Shown: positions 45,752 through 55,715, numbered from the stretch's first letter. The stretch is DNA of 64,000 nucleotides from Halorientalis sp. IM1011 (GCF_001989615.1 NZ_CP019067.1:1116001-1180000); one strand, 5' to 3'. Notes: a model not told the origin generated them from the letters alone. Program-made: numbers and translations.

Positions 45752-47203
45752 ATGGAACCCACGCGCCGCTGGTGGGGGACCGTCGCCCTGGCGGCCCTCC
45801 TCGCAGCCGGTGCGGCCGTCCTCGACCGCCCGCAGTTACTCGTCGGTACCGTCGGCCTCGGCGCGTGGCTCGTCGCCGCACAGGCGAGTTTCGTCCGCGA
45901 CGTCCACGCGCTTCAGGAGACGCTGGCCGTCGACCAGACCGTCGCGCCCGTGCGACTCGCCGTCGGCGACGACCTGACGCTCTCGCTCACCGTCGAACGG
46001 ACGGGTCCGACCAGGCGGTCCGTCTCGGTCACCGCCGCCGCACCTGCGGGGGTGGCCGGCCCCGAACGGAGCGACCGGACGACCGTCCTCGACGCGGACG
46101 AGTCCGACGCCGCTACCGCGTTCACCGTCACGCCGCAGGTCGTCGGCGAGACCCAGTTTGGGTCGCCCACGGTGACCGTCACCTCCCCGCTGTTCAGCTC
46201 GGAGTTCACGACGGGCGGAGCAGTCTCGGCGACAGTCGGCCCCCGCGGCCCGACCGACGTCCACGTCGGCGAGGGTGGCGACCGCTTCGCGGCTCCCTTT
46301 GGGAAACACGCGGCCGGCCAGTGGGGGAGCGGCCTCGAACTCTCGAACGTCAGGCAGTACGTGTCGGGCGACGACGCCGACCGGATCGACTGGAACGCGA
46401 CCGCGCGACTCGGCGAGCCCCACGTCGTCGAGTACGAGTCGAAAGTCGACATCCGATGGCTCCTGGTGGTCGACCGCCGGCCCTCGATGGCCGACGGTCC
46501 CCCGGGCGAGACGAAACTCGACTACGCCCGACAGGTGGCGCTCGGGACGCTCCACGCAGCCCAGAAGACGAACGACCCGGTCGGCCTCGTCGCCGTCGGC
46601 TCCGAGGGCCTGACCCACCGTGAGCGACCCAGCGCGGATTCGACCCACTACGCCTGGCTCCACTCGCTCGTCCGCAGCCTCGACCCCGTCACCGACGCGA
46701 GCGCGTCATCGACCGGGAAGACACGTCGGACGCCCCAGCGCGCCCGGATCGACGCCCGCACCGCGGCCGCCCGTCTGGAATCTGACGACTCCCCCTTCGC
46801 GAGCGCGCTCGGCCCGTTCTTCGACGAGCCGGGACCGACGGAGGAGACCGGCAGGGAGACGTCCCTCCACGAGACGCTCACGCAGGAGCTCGCGCGACTG
46901 CGGGGCACCGTCGTCACGATAGTGCTGACCGACGACACCCGCCGGGACGAGTTGCGGGAGACGGTCGAGGCCGCCCAGCACAACGGGGAGCAGGCCGTCG
47001 TCTTCCTCACGCCGTCCGTGCTGTTCGAGACCACCGGAATCGAGGACCTCGACGACGCCTACCACCGCTACGTTCGCTTCGAGGAGTTCCGTCGCAGCCT
47101 GAGCGGCGGCAGTCGTCGGGGGACACGAGTCTACGAGGTCGGCCCGCGCGAGCGCGTCGAGACGCTGTCGAACACGGCGAGTAGACGGAGGGCCAAGCGA
47201 TGA
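45752..47203 (+). CDS. DUF58 domain protein (von Willebrand A-like)
   Basis: A 483-residue protein. Two N-terminal helices (about 8-42) are followed by a beta-rich domain and the DUF58 motif region (SNVRQYVSGDDADRIDWNAT, about 200-220), then a vWA-like domain with WLLVVDRRPSMADG as the MIDAS-like start. DUF58 proteins work with MoxR ATPases in assembly or activation of membrane complexes. I chose ATG 45752 (MEPTRRWWG); the frame extends 22 codons upstream. Its stop overlaps the next gene by four bases. Confidence 0.9.
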   Translation: MEPTRRWWGTVALAALLAAGAAVLDRPQLLVGTVGLGAWLVAAQASFVRDVHALQETLAVDQTVAPVRLAVGDDLTLSLTVERTGPTRRSVSVTAAAPAGVAGPERSDRTTVLDADESDAATAFTVTPQVVGETQFGSPTVTVTSPLFSSEFTTGGAVSATVGPRGPTDVHVGEGGDRFAAPFGKHAAGQWGSGLELSNVRQYVSGDDADRIDWNATARLGEPHVVEYESKVDIRWLLVVDRRPSMADGPPGETKLDYARQVALGTLHAAQKTNDPVGLVAVGSEGLTHRERPSADSTHYAWLHSLVRSLDPVTDASASSTGKTRRTPQRARIDARTAAARLESDDSPFASALGPFFDEPGPTEETGRETSLHETLTQELARLRGTVVTIVLTDDTRRDELRETVEAAQHNGEQAVVFLTPSVLFETTGIEDLDDAYHRYVRFEEFRRSLSGGSRRGTRVYEVGPRERVETLSNTASRRRAKR

Positions 47204-47688
47204 ACGGCGTCGTGCCTGCCGACGTCACCGACCGACTCGGCCGTCCCGGCGCGTACTCGCTGGTCGCCGGGTTCTTCGTCGCCGTCGTGGCCGCGTGGGC
47301 GCTGTACTGGGTCGGCGGCCCGCTGGGGGCCGCAGGTGGCGTCGCGCTCCTCGCCGTCTGGGTCGCGACGACCCCACAGTTCGCCTTCGCGATGGGGCAG
47401 GTCGCCCTCGTCGCGAGCGCCGGACGCATCGGCGACCCCCAGTTCGTCCTCGTGGAAGTCGCCCTGTTCGCCGTCCTGGTCACGCCTCCGCACCGCTCGC
47501 GGACCGACTGGCCGATTGTCGCCGCGACACCGGTCGCCGCACTCGCGTTCGGCGGCCTCGCCTGGTGGACGCAGACGACCTGGAACCGCACGGGACTGAC
47601 GGCGGCCGTGGTCCTCGGCGCCATCGCCACGGCGGCGTATCTCGGCCACCGCTACGAACTCGTCGGCCTCGGGAGGGTTCGATCGTGA
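47200..47688 (+). CDS. Membrane protein, four to five helices, in the DUF58 operon
   Basis: A 162-residue very hydrophobic protein (YSLVAGFFVAVVAAWALYW, GVALLAVWVATT, FVLVEVALFAVLV, then PIVAATPVAALAFGGLAWW and a final helix). It overlaps the DUF58 gene (ATGA) and the downstream gene (GTGA), so the three are translated together. I do not recognise a family. The position suggests a membrane partner of the MoxR/DUF58 system. Confidence 0.78.
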   Translation: MNGVVPADVTDRLGRPGAYSLVAGFFVAVVAAWALYWVGGPLGAAGGVALLAVWVATTPQFAFAMGQVALVASAGRIGDPQFVLVEVALFAVLVTPPHRSRTDWPIVAATPVAALAFGGLAWWTQTTWNRTGLTAAVVLGAIATAAYLGHRYELVGLGRVRS

Positions 47689-48602
47689 GCACCGAGTCCG
47701 ACGGCTACGAGGGCGCCGCCGACGAGCCGACAGCGGCCGGGGACGATGACGAGGCGCTCGCGGCGCGGGCCGCCTACCTCGCCGAGGAGAACCGGCGACT
47801 GCGCGAGGAGTACCGCCGTGCGCGCAAGCAGGAGTATCACCGGACCGGGCTCGGCTTCGCCGGCCTCGGACTGCTCGCCCTCGTCGGCGCTCTCCTGTTC
47901 CCCGGCACCCGGGACGTCCTCTTCGCGCTCGCGGGCACCGGGCTCTTCGTCGCCGTCCTGATCTACTTCCTGACCCCCGAGCGGTTCATCGCCGCCTCCG
48001 TCGGCCAGCGCGTCTACGACGCCTTCGCCGACTCGATGGCCGGCCTCGTCGCGGACCTGGACCTGCAGGAGACCGGCGTCTACGTCCCGACGGACGCCGA
48101 CCGGGTCAGGCTCTTCCTCCCCCAGCACGGCGCGTACGCAGTCCCCGAGGGGGCCGACCTCGAACGCACCGTCGTCGTCGCCGCCGACGACCGGCGTCGC
48201 GGCGTCTGCCTCTCGCCCACCGGCGACGGCCTCTACGAGGAGTTCGAGCGAGCGAGCGCCGCCGACCCGGCCACCGATCCCGTCGACCTGGCGGCCCAGA
48301 TCGCGGACGCACTCGTCGAGGTCCACGAACTGGTCGATAGCGCGACGACCGACGTCGACCGCGAGGCGGGACGGCTCGCGCTCGAAGTGACCGGGAGCGC
48401 CTACGGGCCGGTCGACGGAATCGACCACCCCGTCGCGTCCTTTGCGGCCTGCGGCCTGGCGCGAACGCTCGACGTGCCCGTGGAAATCGAGGAGGAAACG
48501 GGCGACCGAGACGAAGAGGAGTCGCTGGTCGTCTGCTCGTGGGATCCCGAGGCGGTCGACGTCGACGACGAATCCGGAGTCGCGGACACGGAGACAGCGT
48601 GA
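47685..48602 (+). CDS. Membrane-anchored protein with coiled coil, unknown function
   Basis: A 305-residue protein. An acidic N-terminus and a coiled coil (about 30-50, AEENRRLREEYRRARKQ) are followed by two close hydrophobic helices (about 58-95) and a soluble domain (about 100-305) with an acidic end. The soluble part has two Cys near the C-terminus and motifs like AASVGQRVYDAFADS. GTG start overlaps the upstream stop. It completes the three-gene run after DUF58. I do not assign a function. Confidence 0.75.
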   Translation: MSTESDGYEGAADEPTAAGDDDEALAARAAYLAEENRRLREEYRRARKQEYHRTGLGFAGLGLLALVGALLFPGTRDVLFALAGTGLFVAVLIYFLTPERFIAASVGQRVYDAFADSMAGLVADLDLQETGVYVPTDADRVRLFLPQHGAYAVPEGADLERTVVVAADDRRRGVCLSPTGDGLYEEFERASAADPATDPVDLAAQIADALVEVHELVDSATTDVDREAGRLALEVTGSAYGPVDGIDHPVASFAACGLARTLDVPVEIEEETGDRDEEESLVVCSWDPEAVDVDDESGVADTETA

Positions 48603-48629
48603 CCGGCGGGACCGCGTACCCGCTGAGAG

Positions 48630-49622
48630 CTACCCGTCCCCGTCCGTGACCGCGGTCGCACGCGGTCCTTCGAGGTCCTCCGTGCCCGGCGGTGACACCG
48701 ACTCGACGGCGTCCGTGACGACGGTGGTCGTCGATCGGTTACTCAACTCCGCTTCGGCCTGCAGAATGACCCGGTGGCCGAGGACGTTGTCGGTGAGCGC
48801 TTTCACGTCGTCGGGGATGACGTACTCGCGGCCGTGGATCGCCGCCCGGGCCTTCGAGCCGTCGAGCAACGCCAGCGTCGCCCGCGGCGAGCCACCGAAC
48901 TCCAGATCCGGATGTTCGCGCGTGGCCGCCACCATGTCCCGGATGTACTGTTTGATGGAATCGTGGACGTAGATCTCGGCCACGATCTCACGCGCCGATT
49001 CGATGGCCGACGCCGACGCGACGGTCGAGACCGACGACGGCCCCAGTTCCGGGTCGTCGTCGAACCGGTCGAGCATCGCCAGTTCGTCGCTCTCGTCCGG
49101 CAGGTCTACCCGGAGCTTGAACATGAATCGGTCGCGCTGGGCTTCGGGCAGCTCGTAGACCCCCTCGAACTCCAGGGGGTTCTGCGTCGCGACGACCATG
49201 AAGGGCGACGGCAGCGCGAACGTGTCGCCGTCGATGGTGACCGTCTCCTCTTCCATGGCTTCGAGCAGCGCGCTCTGGGTCTTGGGCGTCGCCCGATTGA
49301 TCTCGTCGGCGACGACGATGTTCGCGAACACCGGCCCCCGCTGGAGGTCGAATTCACCGGTCCCCTCGCGGTAGATGTGGGTTCCCGTCACGTCCGCGGG
49401 CAAGACGTCGGGCGTCATCTGGATGCGCGTGTACTCCAGTCCCGTCGCAGTCGCGAAGAGGTTCGCGACCGTCGTCTTCGCCACGCCGGGAACGCCTTCG
49501 AGAAGCACGTGTCCCCGGGTCAGTAACGCCACCGTCAGCCCCTCGACGATCGTCTCGTTCCCGACGAGCACGTTCCCGACCTCCGACTCGAGCGTCGCGT
49601 ATAACTCCTCGGGGTGGACCAT
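48630..49622 (-). CDS. MoxR-family AAA+ ATPase
   Basis: A 330-residue AAA+ protein. Walker A is LLEGVPGVAKTTVANLF, Walker B IVVADEINRATPKTQ, and sensor 1 VVATQNPLEFEGVYELPEAQ, all diagnostic for MoxR. MoxR ATPases remodel or activate envelope complexes with DUF58/vWA partners. It is convergent with the DUF58 operon, with a 27-base gap, so the functional group is split over two strands. The client complex is not identified. Confidence 0.94.
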   Translation of the reverse strand: MVHPEELYATLESEVGNVLVGNETIVEGLTVALLTRGHVLLEGVPGVAKTTVANLFATATGLEYTRIQMTPDVLPADVTGTHIYREGTGEFDLQRGPVFANIVVADEINRATPKTQSALLEAMEEETVTIDGDTFALPSPFMVVATQNPLEFEGVYELPEAQRDRFMFKLRVDLPDESDELAMLDRFDDDPELGPSSVSTVASASAIESAREIVAEIYVHDSIKQYIRDMVAATREHPDLEFGGSPRATLALLDGSKARAAIHGREYVIPDDVKALTDNVLGHRVILQAEAELSNRSTTTVVTDAVESVSPPGTEDLEGPRATAVTDGDG

Positions 49623-49721
49623 TACAGGTACATTTCGGACGCGACGTAAAAACGTATCTGCTCGAACGGACGTCGCGGTCGCCGTCCCGTCACCCGGTCG
49701 TCGCCCCGCAGTCGCCTCCCG

Positions 49722-50795
49722 TCAGTCGTCCCGGTCGCCCGGGGACGCGTCGAGATCGGTGTCGACCAGCCGTTCGACCCGGTCGCGGTCCCACTCCGGG
49801 TGACGGGCCGCGACGTGTTCCAGCACCGCCTCGCGGGAGACGACACCGTCGTCCTCGAATGCCGGTCGGTGGCCGCGCAGTCGGGCGAGACGCGTCCGGC
49901 CCCTTTCGAGCAGCGACGGCCGGGTCGTCCACACCGCGAGGGCGAAGATCGCACTCGTGCCGACCAGCAGTTGCGCGAGCGGTGTCTCCCGGAGCACCAG
50001 CACGGCCATCGCCAGCGGCGGCACCGGCTCACCGTGTGAAATGTCTACGAGCACGCGGTCGTCCTCGTCGACCAGCGTTCGGACGAACGCACTGTTCCCC
50101 TCCCGTTCCTGCATCGCGTTGATGAAGACGCTCGGGTCGCCGACGACGACGACCCGGCCCTCGCCAACGGATTCGCTCGTGGCGACCGGGTGCGACCGGA
50201 GCGACTCGCTGTCGTCGAGTTCGCCATTTTGGTTCCCGTCCAGATAGCCGTACGGCGACGTTGCGACGAGGACGGTCGACCCGTTGGGATGCACGGCCGT
50301 GCCGTGGTTGAGCGTGAGCGACTCGACGCCGTCCGCTGCCAGCTCGTCGGACACGTTGGTCGCGTCCACCAGCGCCGGCGACCGGTAGTAGTTGCGCTCG
50401 TCGCGCAACGACCGGCCGTCGACGCGCGCCGAGGCGTTCACGGCGTCGAGGAGTTCGTTTCCGTTGGAACCGTAGTCCTCGGCCACGACGAGCGTTCCCC
50501 CGTCCCGGACGAACGACCGGACCGCGGCGGCCTCGTCGGTCCCGTACTCACGGTCCGGGGAGAGGACGACGGCGACGGTCCCGTCCGGATCCACGGACCC
50601 GTAGGCTGCAGTCGCCCTCGCGAGGTCCCACTCGGCACCGGCCGATTCGGTCTGGGCACGTAGTTCCGACGTGCCATCCCACGACGGGTTGTGCGGGGCG
50701 TACGCCGCCGTCGAAGTCGACCCGGCGAACACGACGGCCGTCGCGACGACGACGGCGAAGACGGCCAAGCCCAGTCGGTACCAGGGTGTGCTCAT
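49722..50795 (-). CDS. DUF4350 domain membrane protein
   Basis: A 357-residue protein. A signal-anchor helix (about 7-27, LGLAVFAVVVATAVVFAGS) is followed by an external GATase/ThuA-like domain (VAVVLSPDREYGTDEAAAV, GGTLVVAEDYGSNGNELLDA) and a second helix (about 255-280). The cytosolic tail is basic and ends acidic. DUF4350 is regularly found beside MoxR and DUF58. I chose ATG 50795 (MSTPWYRLG), which overlaps the upstream stop by four bases. It probably belongs to the same membrane complex. Confidence 0.88.
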   Translation of the reverse strand: MSTPWYRLGLAVFAVVVATAVVFAGSTSTAAYAPHNPSWDGTSELRAQTESAGAEWDLARATAAYGSVDPDGTVAVVLSPDREYGTDEAAAVRSFVRDGGTLVVAEDYGSNGNELLDAVNASARVDGRSLRDERNYYRSPALVDATNVSDELAADGVESLTLNHGTAVHPNGSTVLVATSPYGYLDGNQNGELDDSESLRSHPVATSESVGEGRVVVVGDPSVFINAMQEREGNSAFVRTLVDEDDRVLVDISHGEPVPPLAMAVLVLRETPLAQLLVGTSAIFALAVWTTRPSLLERGRTRLARLRGHRPAFEDDGVVSREAVLEHVAARHPEWDRDRVERLVDTDLDASPGDRDD

Positions 50796-51070
50796 CCGAC
50801 CACCCCCGGCGGGAGGATCTCGAGGATGCGTCTGACGACGACCGCTGCGAACACCAGCAGGCCGACGGCGACGATCCATTTCAGCCGCGACCGCCAGCGC
50901 GGCGTCACGTTGAACGGTGCGGTGAGTTCGACGACGACGAGAAAGCCGATCAGCGAGACGACGAAGAAGAGTTCGAGCGTCAACGCACCGAGTATCACGA
51001 GGAGGCACAGTCCCGTCACCATCCAGGCCACCTGTCCCTGGACGAACTGTACCCGCCTCGGCGTCGTCAT
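50792..51070 (-). CDS. Small membrane protein in the DUF4350 operon
   Basis: A 92-residue protein with two or three hydrophobic helices (VAWMVTGLCLLVILGALTL, FFVVSLIGFLVVVEL, WIVAVGLLVFAAVVV). Its stop overlaps the DUF4350 ATG (ATGA). I do not recognise the family. Its position and coupling point to a subunit of the MoxR-linked membrane complex. Confidence 0.75.
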   Translation of the reverse strand: MTTPRRVQFVQGQVAWMVTGLCLLVILGALTLELFFVVSLIGFLVVVELTAPFNVTPRWRSRLKWIVAVGLLVFAAVVVRRILEILPPGVVG

Positions 51071-51264
51071 TACGAATCAGTCCCGGTCCGACCGAGTTAA
51101 AGGTCCGGTCATCAGACGGGACGGCCCTAAACAAAACGAGAATGGCGTCTGTCCAGAGGTTGGGGAGCGTGGTAGACCCTGATGCTGATTTCTGACGCAA
51201 TAGAGGAATTTACCAGTTGGTTCGGTGCAACTAACAACCTGAAAAACAAGAACTCGTATGTGGG

Positions 51265-51696
51265 ATGTTCAAGTCCTCTCAAGAGCCAAAGCTGATGATG
51301 TCCACTTTGACGACATATTGGAGGATCGAAGACACGTATGCGCACTCCTGGTCGGCCACGTGGGGAGAGTTCGAGGTATGGCGGTACCGGGTCGAGGATC
51401 ACTTTAAACCCGCACTGCGAGACGACATTGACCAGCTAAAGGACACGTTCGCGGCCGAACCGTCCTTTCAGGACCACACGTATATCTTCGATATCGAAGA
51501 ACCGCCAGAAAATATCACAGACATCCTGATCGAGGCGATCGGGTCAGATCTGGCGTCGAAGTCGATCGTCAGTGCAACCACAATCCCGCTGCATTCAGAA
51601 GCCCATATCCTCGAGGCAGGGCCAGAGTCCGAATTCACAGATAAATCGGAGTTCCGGTCGACACTTCTCGACTACGGCTTGATCGAACGGGATTGA
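51265..51696 (+). CDS. Hypothetical protein, 143 residues
   Basis: Acidic soluble protein, with TYWRIEDTYAHSWSATWGEF, FEVWRYRVEDHFKPALRDD and a C-terminal LLDYGLIERD. No membrane segment or clear motif. ATG at 51298 (MMSTLTTYWR region) is an alternative start. Codon use is less GC-biased than the core genes. It is the first gene of the likely mobile element. I do not assign a function. Confidence 0.6.
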   Translation: MFKSSQEPKLMMSTLTTYWRIEDTYAHSWSATWGEFEVWRYRVEDHFKPALRDDIDQLKDTFAAEPSFQDHTYIFDIEEPPENITDILIEAIGSDLASKSIVSATTIPLHSEAHILEAGPESEFTDKSEFRSTLLDYGLIERD

Positions 51697-51826
51697 GTAA
51701 GACGGTACTCACCTGACTCGCACACGGCGGGGCAGGGAACATTTCTCGCGACCAAGTTTGAACGAGTGCCAAAACAATTTAATCCAGTCGGTGAGGAGAG
51801 AAACCAACCCACGAGGTCGGTAGTAC

Positions 51827-54800
51827 GTGTTCCCGCGACTGGACCTCCCATCCCTCCAGACGACAGCACAGGCAGGCGCTTCGACCACCAGTGAGCACTC
51901 CGCCACAGGGCCAGGGTCAACTGACCGGCCGCTGCCAGCAGTCCGAGACGAGCCACAGACACGGCCGTATATCGAGATTCGGCCGACCGATACGCCGCTG
52001 GATCCCCGGACCGTCGCGCAGGGCGTCGATATTCTCGTCACGGCGTTGCAGGAGGCGAGCCAGGACGGGCTCTGGCACACCCTAACACGCTCCGTGCAAC
52101 GGCCCCACGTCGAGTGGCTGCTCGTCAGTGACGGCCGTTCGGATGCACAGATCCGGTATTTCGTCGGGACGGACGACCAGGATTTTCTCCCGGACGTCAA
52201 ACACGTGCTCCGAACGGCGCTCCCGGACTCCTACGAACTGCGGGAGGTCGCATGGCACCCACGCCAGATCTACGAACAACTGCCGGTCGCGACCACACCC
52301 CAGGACTGCCATCCCCATCCGGCAATCACACCGGCTCGCCCGTACGTTGCAGGCGTCGAATATCGTGGCCGCGCGAAGCGTCGGTCCGACTGGCAGGCAC
52401 CGCTGGTCCCCTTCGAGGAGATCGTCGACGACAGTCAGTCCACACGCCAGCACCGCGACCAGGACCGGCGTGAATCCCGGCGCGTCCCGCTGGCGACCCT
52501 GATCGAAACGATGCGCGAGGCCGACGAACCCGTCATCTACCAGGCTGTCTGTCGGTCCTGCGCCGACTGGACGGGCGATCAACACTCCTACCTCCAGGAC
52601 CTGCAGGAGGGAAATCAGTGGCTCCTCGATGCCATCTTTCCTCGCACTCGCGAAGAGAAACGGGCGTACGAGCCATCCCCAGAGGAACAAGCACGCATCG
52701 ACGCGATCTCGGACCGCGATCCGACGCGGTCACTGCTGCTCTCGGCACGGGCAGTCGTCCTCACCCGAACTGAGCCGGCCGTCGCCAACAGCATAGCGCG
52801 TGAGCTGACCAGCGTCTTCGGCCACGTCGGCACTCGGTTTCACGAGGTTCGAGGCCATCTCCGGACGGACGACGAACTCCATCCCGCGAACCGCCAGCCA
52901 CCGGGCTCACAGATCTTCCAGGACCTCGTCGATCGCACGGTCTACCCGGCGACGTACACGGATCCCCAGACACGGCTGCCGACTGTTCCGGCCACCAGCC
53001 GTGGGCTCGTCGTGGGCCCACCGGAACTGCCGAACTTCTCGCTCCTCGGCGGGGACGGACTCACACCGGACGGCAAACGGGCCCTCGGGACCCGGGCACG
53101 GGAGCGGACTGGGGTGTCGTTGCCCGCACCGGACCTGTTGGCCCACTACATGGGCCCAGGCATGTCGTTGTGTATGCCGCTGACCCACGACCGTGACCCA
53201 TACGGACAGCCACTCTCGCTCCCGCCAGCGGAGCAAGATCGCCATATCGTCGTCGGCGGGAAGACCGGGTCGGGCAAGTCCATTCTCGTCGAGCGGGCGA
53301 TGCTCACGAACGTCGACGCCACCGCTGGCCTGGACATCCTCATCGATTCGAAGGGTGGGGGCACTGCCGAAGAGTACCTGCGAGCCCACTACGCGCGACA
53401 CGGTGACCTGGACGACGTCCGCTACTTCGACTGTACGGAGGTGTTGCCGGCCCTGTCGTTTTTCGATATTCGGGCGCTGCGCGAGGCCGGGATCGCCCAC
53501 GACGAGGCGACAGCTCGGGTAGCCGGGCAGTACGAGGAGATTCTCAAGGGACTGATGGGCGCCGACCGGTACACCCGGGCCGTCGACGCACCGAAGGTCA
53601 TTCGCAACCACGTCAAGGCCCTGTTCGACCCCGTCCACGGCGAGGAGACGTACGGACACGACGACCTCTATGCATCCCTGCGCCGGACGATGGAGATGGA
53701 AGCCCCACCAACCGTCACGAACGACGGGCTGGAGGAGTACTTCGGCAACCTGGTCGAGCGCGACCGCGAGGTCTTCCAGAAGGTACTGGGTGGGGCCGTC
53801 GGTCGCGTCGACACGATCGCCACCGACGAGCGCCTCGCGTCGGTGTTCAACCACACACCAGACGCGGGCGAGTCGACGTTCGATTTCGGGGAGCTGCTCA
53901 ACGAGGACCGCGTCGTCATCTTCGACTTCGGTGGCATGGAGGATCGGATGAAGCGGACGCTGACACTGGTGTTGCTGTCGAATCTCTGGACGGCGCTGAA
54001 AGCCCGGACCGAAGCTGCCGACGCGGATGCGCATCTGCCACTGGTCAACCTCTACCTAGAGGAAGGCGCCGACGTCGCCGAAACCGAACTCATGGATACA
54101 CTGCTGTCGCAGGGCCGGTCGTTCGGGCTCTCCGTCCTGTTGGGTGTGCAGTTCCCCGAGCAGTTGAAATCGTCCGATCCGACGACCGATACCTATCTGG
54201 AGGCCCTCAACGACGTGGCTACGACCGTCGTCGGCAACGTCTCGGTCACCGAGGATCTCGCCGAGGTACTCGCCACCGAGGACATGGATCCCCAGGCTGT
54301 GGCTCGGCGGCTCAGCGCACTCCAGCGCGGGGAGTGGTTCGTCCAGCCCGCCGCACCCTTTGGTGAGCCACGGCCCCGTCCCTTCCTCGGGAAATCGCTG
54401 TCCCCACCAGCCGGCCACCCGGCAGGTGACCAGCCGTTAGCCGACAGCGAAGCCAGTGCCTTCGAGGATGCATTCGAGACAGTGTGTGACCGGACGCGAG
54501 AGACGGCTGGCTTGGCGCATGCCGACGCTGCCTCCGTGCCAGCCCCGGAGGAAGATGGGGACGACGAGACACCCACGGACCCGACGACCGACCCGGACGC
54601 GACGGTCGCAGAGATCACCGATCCGGACGTCCGGATCGACTCGCTCCTGCCACACACCAAGCGGCTCCCGAAATGTGTCGCGTACGATGCCGACGCCCAC
54701 AGCCTCCGGTGTACGGCCTGTGACAACCGTTACGATCCGACGATCGACGGGATGCGGGATGCCATCGAGTGCTGTCACTCACTCGTCGATATCGACCGCG

Positions 54801-55660
54801 ATGACGTCCCTGTCTGTGAGATCAGTTTGAAGCTCTCGCCCGCGGAGATCGAGACCTCCGAGTGGTCGGTGACACAGCTACTGTTCCTGCAGGCAGTGTA
54901 CAACGCCCAGCAGCTTCGCTTCGACGAGCTCGAATACGACCTCGTCCGCGATAGCATGCTCCGGCTTAGGGAGTACGTCGGCATCGAGTACGACGCCGTC
55001 CTGGAGCTGGTCGATGCGGGCATCCTCCGGGACCACGGGAAAGAACCCCACAAGCTGTACTCAGTGGCGCCCGAGGGTCGCACCGTCATCGGCGAGAGTT
55101 ACAGTCGCGGCGTCGAGTTCGGGCACGGGGCTGGCGATCTGGAGGAGTCCGCCCAGCACGTCCTGCTGGTGGAGTTGCTCCGGCGGTATCTCGTCGACGC
55201 GTTCGAGGACGACCCTGAGTCGGCCGTCGAGCAGGTCGTCCCCTACTACGAACTGCAGGAGGGAGAGGCCCCTGCCGCATCGTTCATGGGTGATGACGAC
55301 GACGCGTCGGAGGTCGAATCGGTCGAACGGCGTCGGCTAGACGTCGCCGGTCTCGATGCTGATGGGAACGTGGTGGTCGTCGGTGAGGCCGAGCGGTTGA
55401 ACAACGACAGCCACGAGGCGATTCCAGCCGACTACGACAAGATGGCTGCCTGCGACCCCGAAGAGGCGATCTGGGCGACGCTGACGCGGAAGGACGCCCA
55501 CGAGGTGCTGGAGACCCTCAATGATCCCGCTGACGGGGACCCGCGGGCCGAGAAAACCTACAGTAAGAACACACCGGCCCGGGACATCAAGATCGACACG
55601 CCAGGGGCGACGGAGATCTACCCAGTCAGCTATCTGCGACGGTTGCTTGAGGAAGAGTGA
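51827..55660 (+). CDS. VirD4/HerA-like ATPase with zinc ribbon and possible C-terminal nuclease
   Basis: A 1277-residue protein. N-terminal alpha/beta region (1-440), then a HerA/VirD4-type ATPase: Walker A VGGKTGSGKSIL (about 476), Walker B VVIFDFGGM (about 697), YLEEGAD and QGRSFGLSVLLGVQFPEQL. An acidic linker (about 890-930) leads to a CxxC zinc site (RCTACDNRYDP) and a winged-helix-like region (about 1000-1100). At 1170-1190, LDVAGL...VVVVGEAE gives Asp1172, Glu1187, Glu1189, like a PD-(D/E)xK core but lacking the Lys. It may pump or process plasmid DNA during conjugation. No membrane helix is visible. GTG start. Confidence 0.83.
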   Translation: MFPRLDLPSLQTTAQAGASTTSEHSATGPGSTDRPLPAVRDEPQTRPYIEIRPTDTPLDPRTVAQGVDILVTALQEASQDGLWHTLTRSVQRPHVEWLLVSDGRSDAQIRYFVGTDDQDFLPDVKHVLRTALPDSYELREVAWHPRQIYEQLPVATTPQDCHPHPAITPARPYVAGVEYRGRAKRRSDWQAPLVPFEEIVDDSQSTRQHRDQDRRESRRVPLATLIETMREADEPVIYQAVCRSCADWTGDQHSYLQDLQEGNQWLLDAIFPRTREEKRAYEPSPEEQARIDAISDRDPTRSLLLSARAVVLTRTEPAVANSIARELTSVFGHVGTRFHEVRGHLRTDDELHPANRQPPGSQIFQDLVDRTVYPATYTDPQTRLPTVPATSRGLVVGPPELPNFSLLGGDGLTPDGKRALGTRARERTGVSLPAPDLLAHYMGPGMSLCMPLTHDRDPYGQPLSLPPAEQDRHIVVGGKTGSGKSILVERAMLTNVDATAGLDILIDSKGGGTAEEYLRAHYARHGDLDDVRYFDCTEVLPALSFFDIRALREAGIAHDEATARVAGQYEEILKGLMGADRYTRAVDAPKVIRNHVKALFDPVHGEETYGHDDLYASLRRTMEMEAPPTVTNDGLEEYFGNLVERDREVFQKVLGGAVGRVDTIATDERLASVFNHTPDAGESTFDFGELLNEDRVVIFDFGGMEDRMKRTLTLVLLSNLWTALKARTEAADADAHLPLVNLYLEEGADVAETELMDTLLSQGRSFGLSVLLGVQFPEQLKSSDPTTDTYLEALNDVATTVVGNVSVTEDLAEVLATEDMDPQAVARRLSALQRGEWFVQPAAPFGEPRPRPFLGKSLSPPAGHPAGDQPLADSEASAFEDAFETVCDRTRETAGLAHADAASVPAPEEDGDDETPTDPTTDPDATVAEITDPDVRIDSLLPHTKRLPKCVAYDADAHSLRCTACDNRYDPTIDGMRDAIECCHSLVDIDRDDVPVCEISLKLSPAEIETSEWSVTQLLFLQAVYNAQQLRFDELEYDLVRDSMLRLREYVGIEYDAVLELVDAGILRDHGKEPHKLYSVAPEGRTVIGESYSRGVEFGHGAGDLEESAQHVLLVELLRRYLVDAFEDDPESAVEQVVPYYELQEGEAPAASFMGDDDDASEVESVERRRLDVAGLDADGNVVVVGEAERLNNDSHEAIPADYDKMAACDPEEAIWATLTRKDAHEVLETLNDPADGDPRAEKTYSKNTPARDIKIDTPGATEIYPVSYLRRLLEEE

Positions 55661-55715
55661 TTGAGTTTAGTCCGGAGTCAATAGCGGAAAATCCAGGTCT
55701 GTCAATTCGGTCGTG

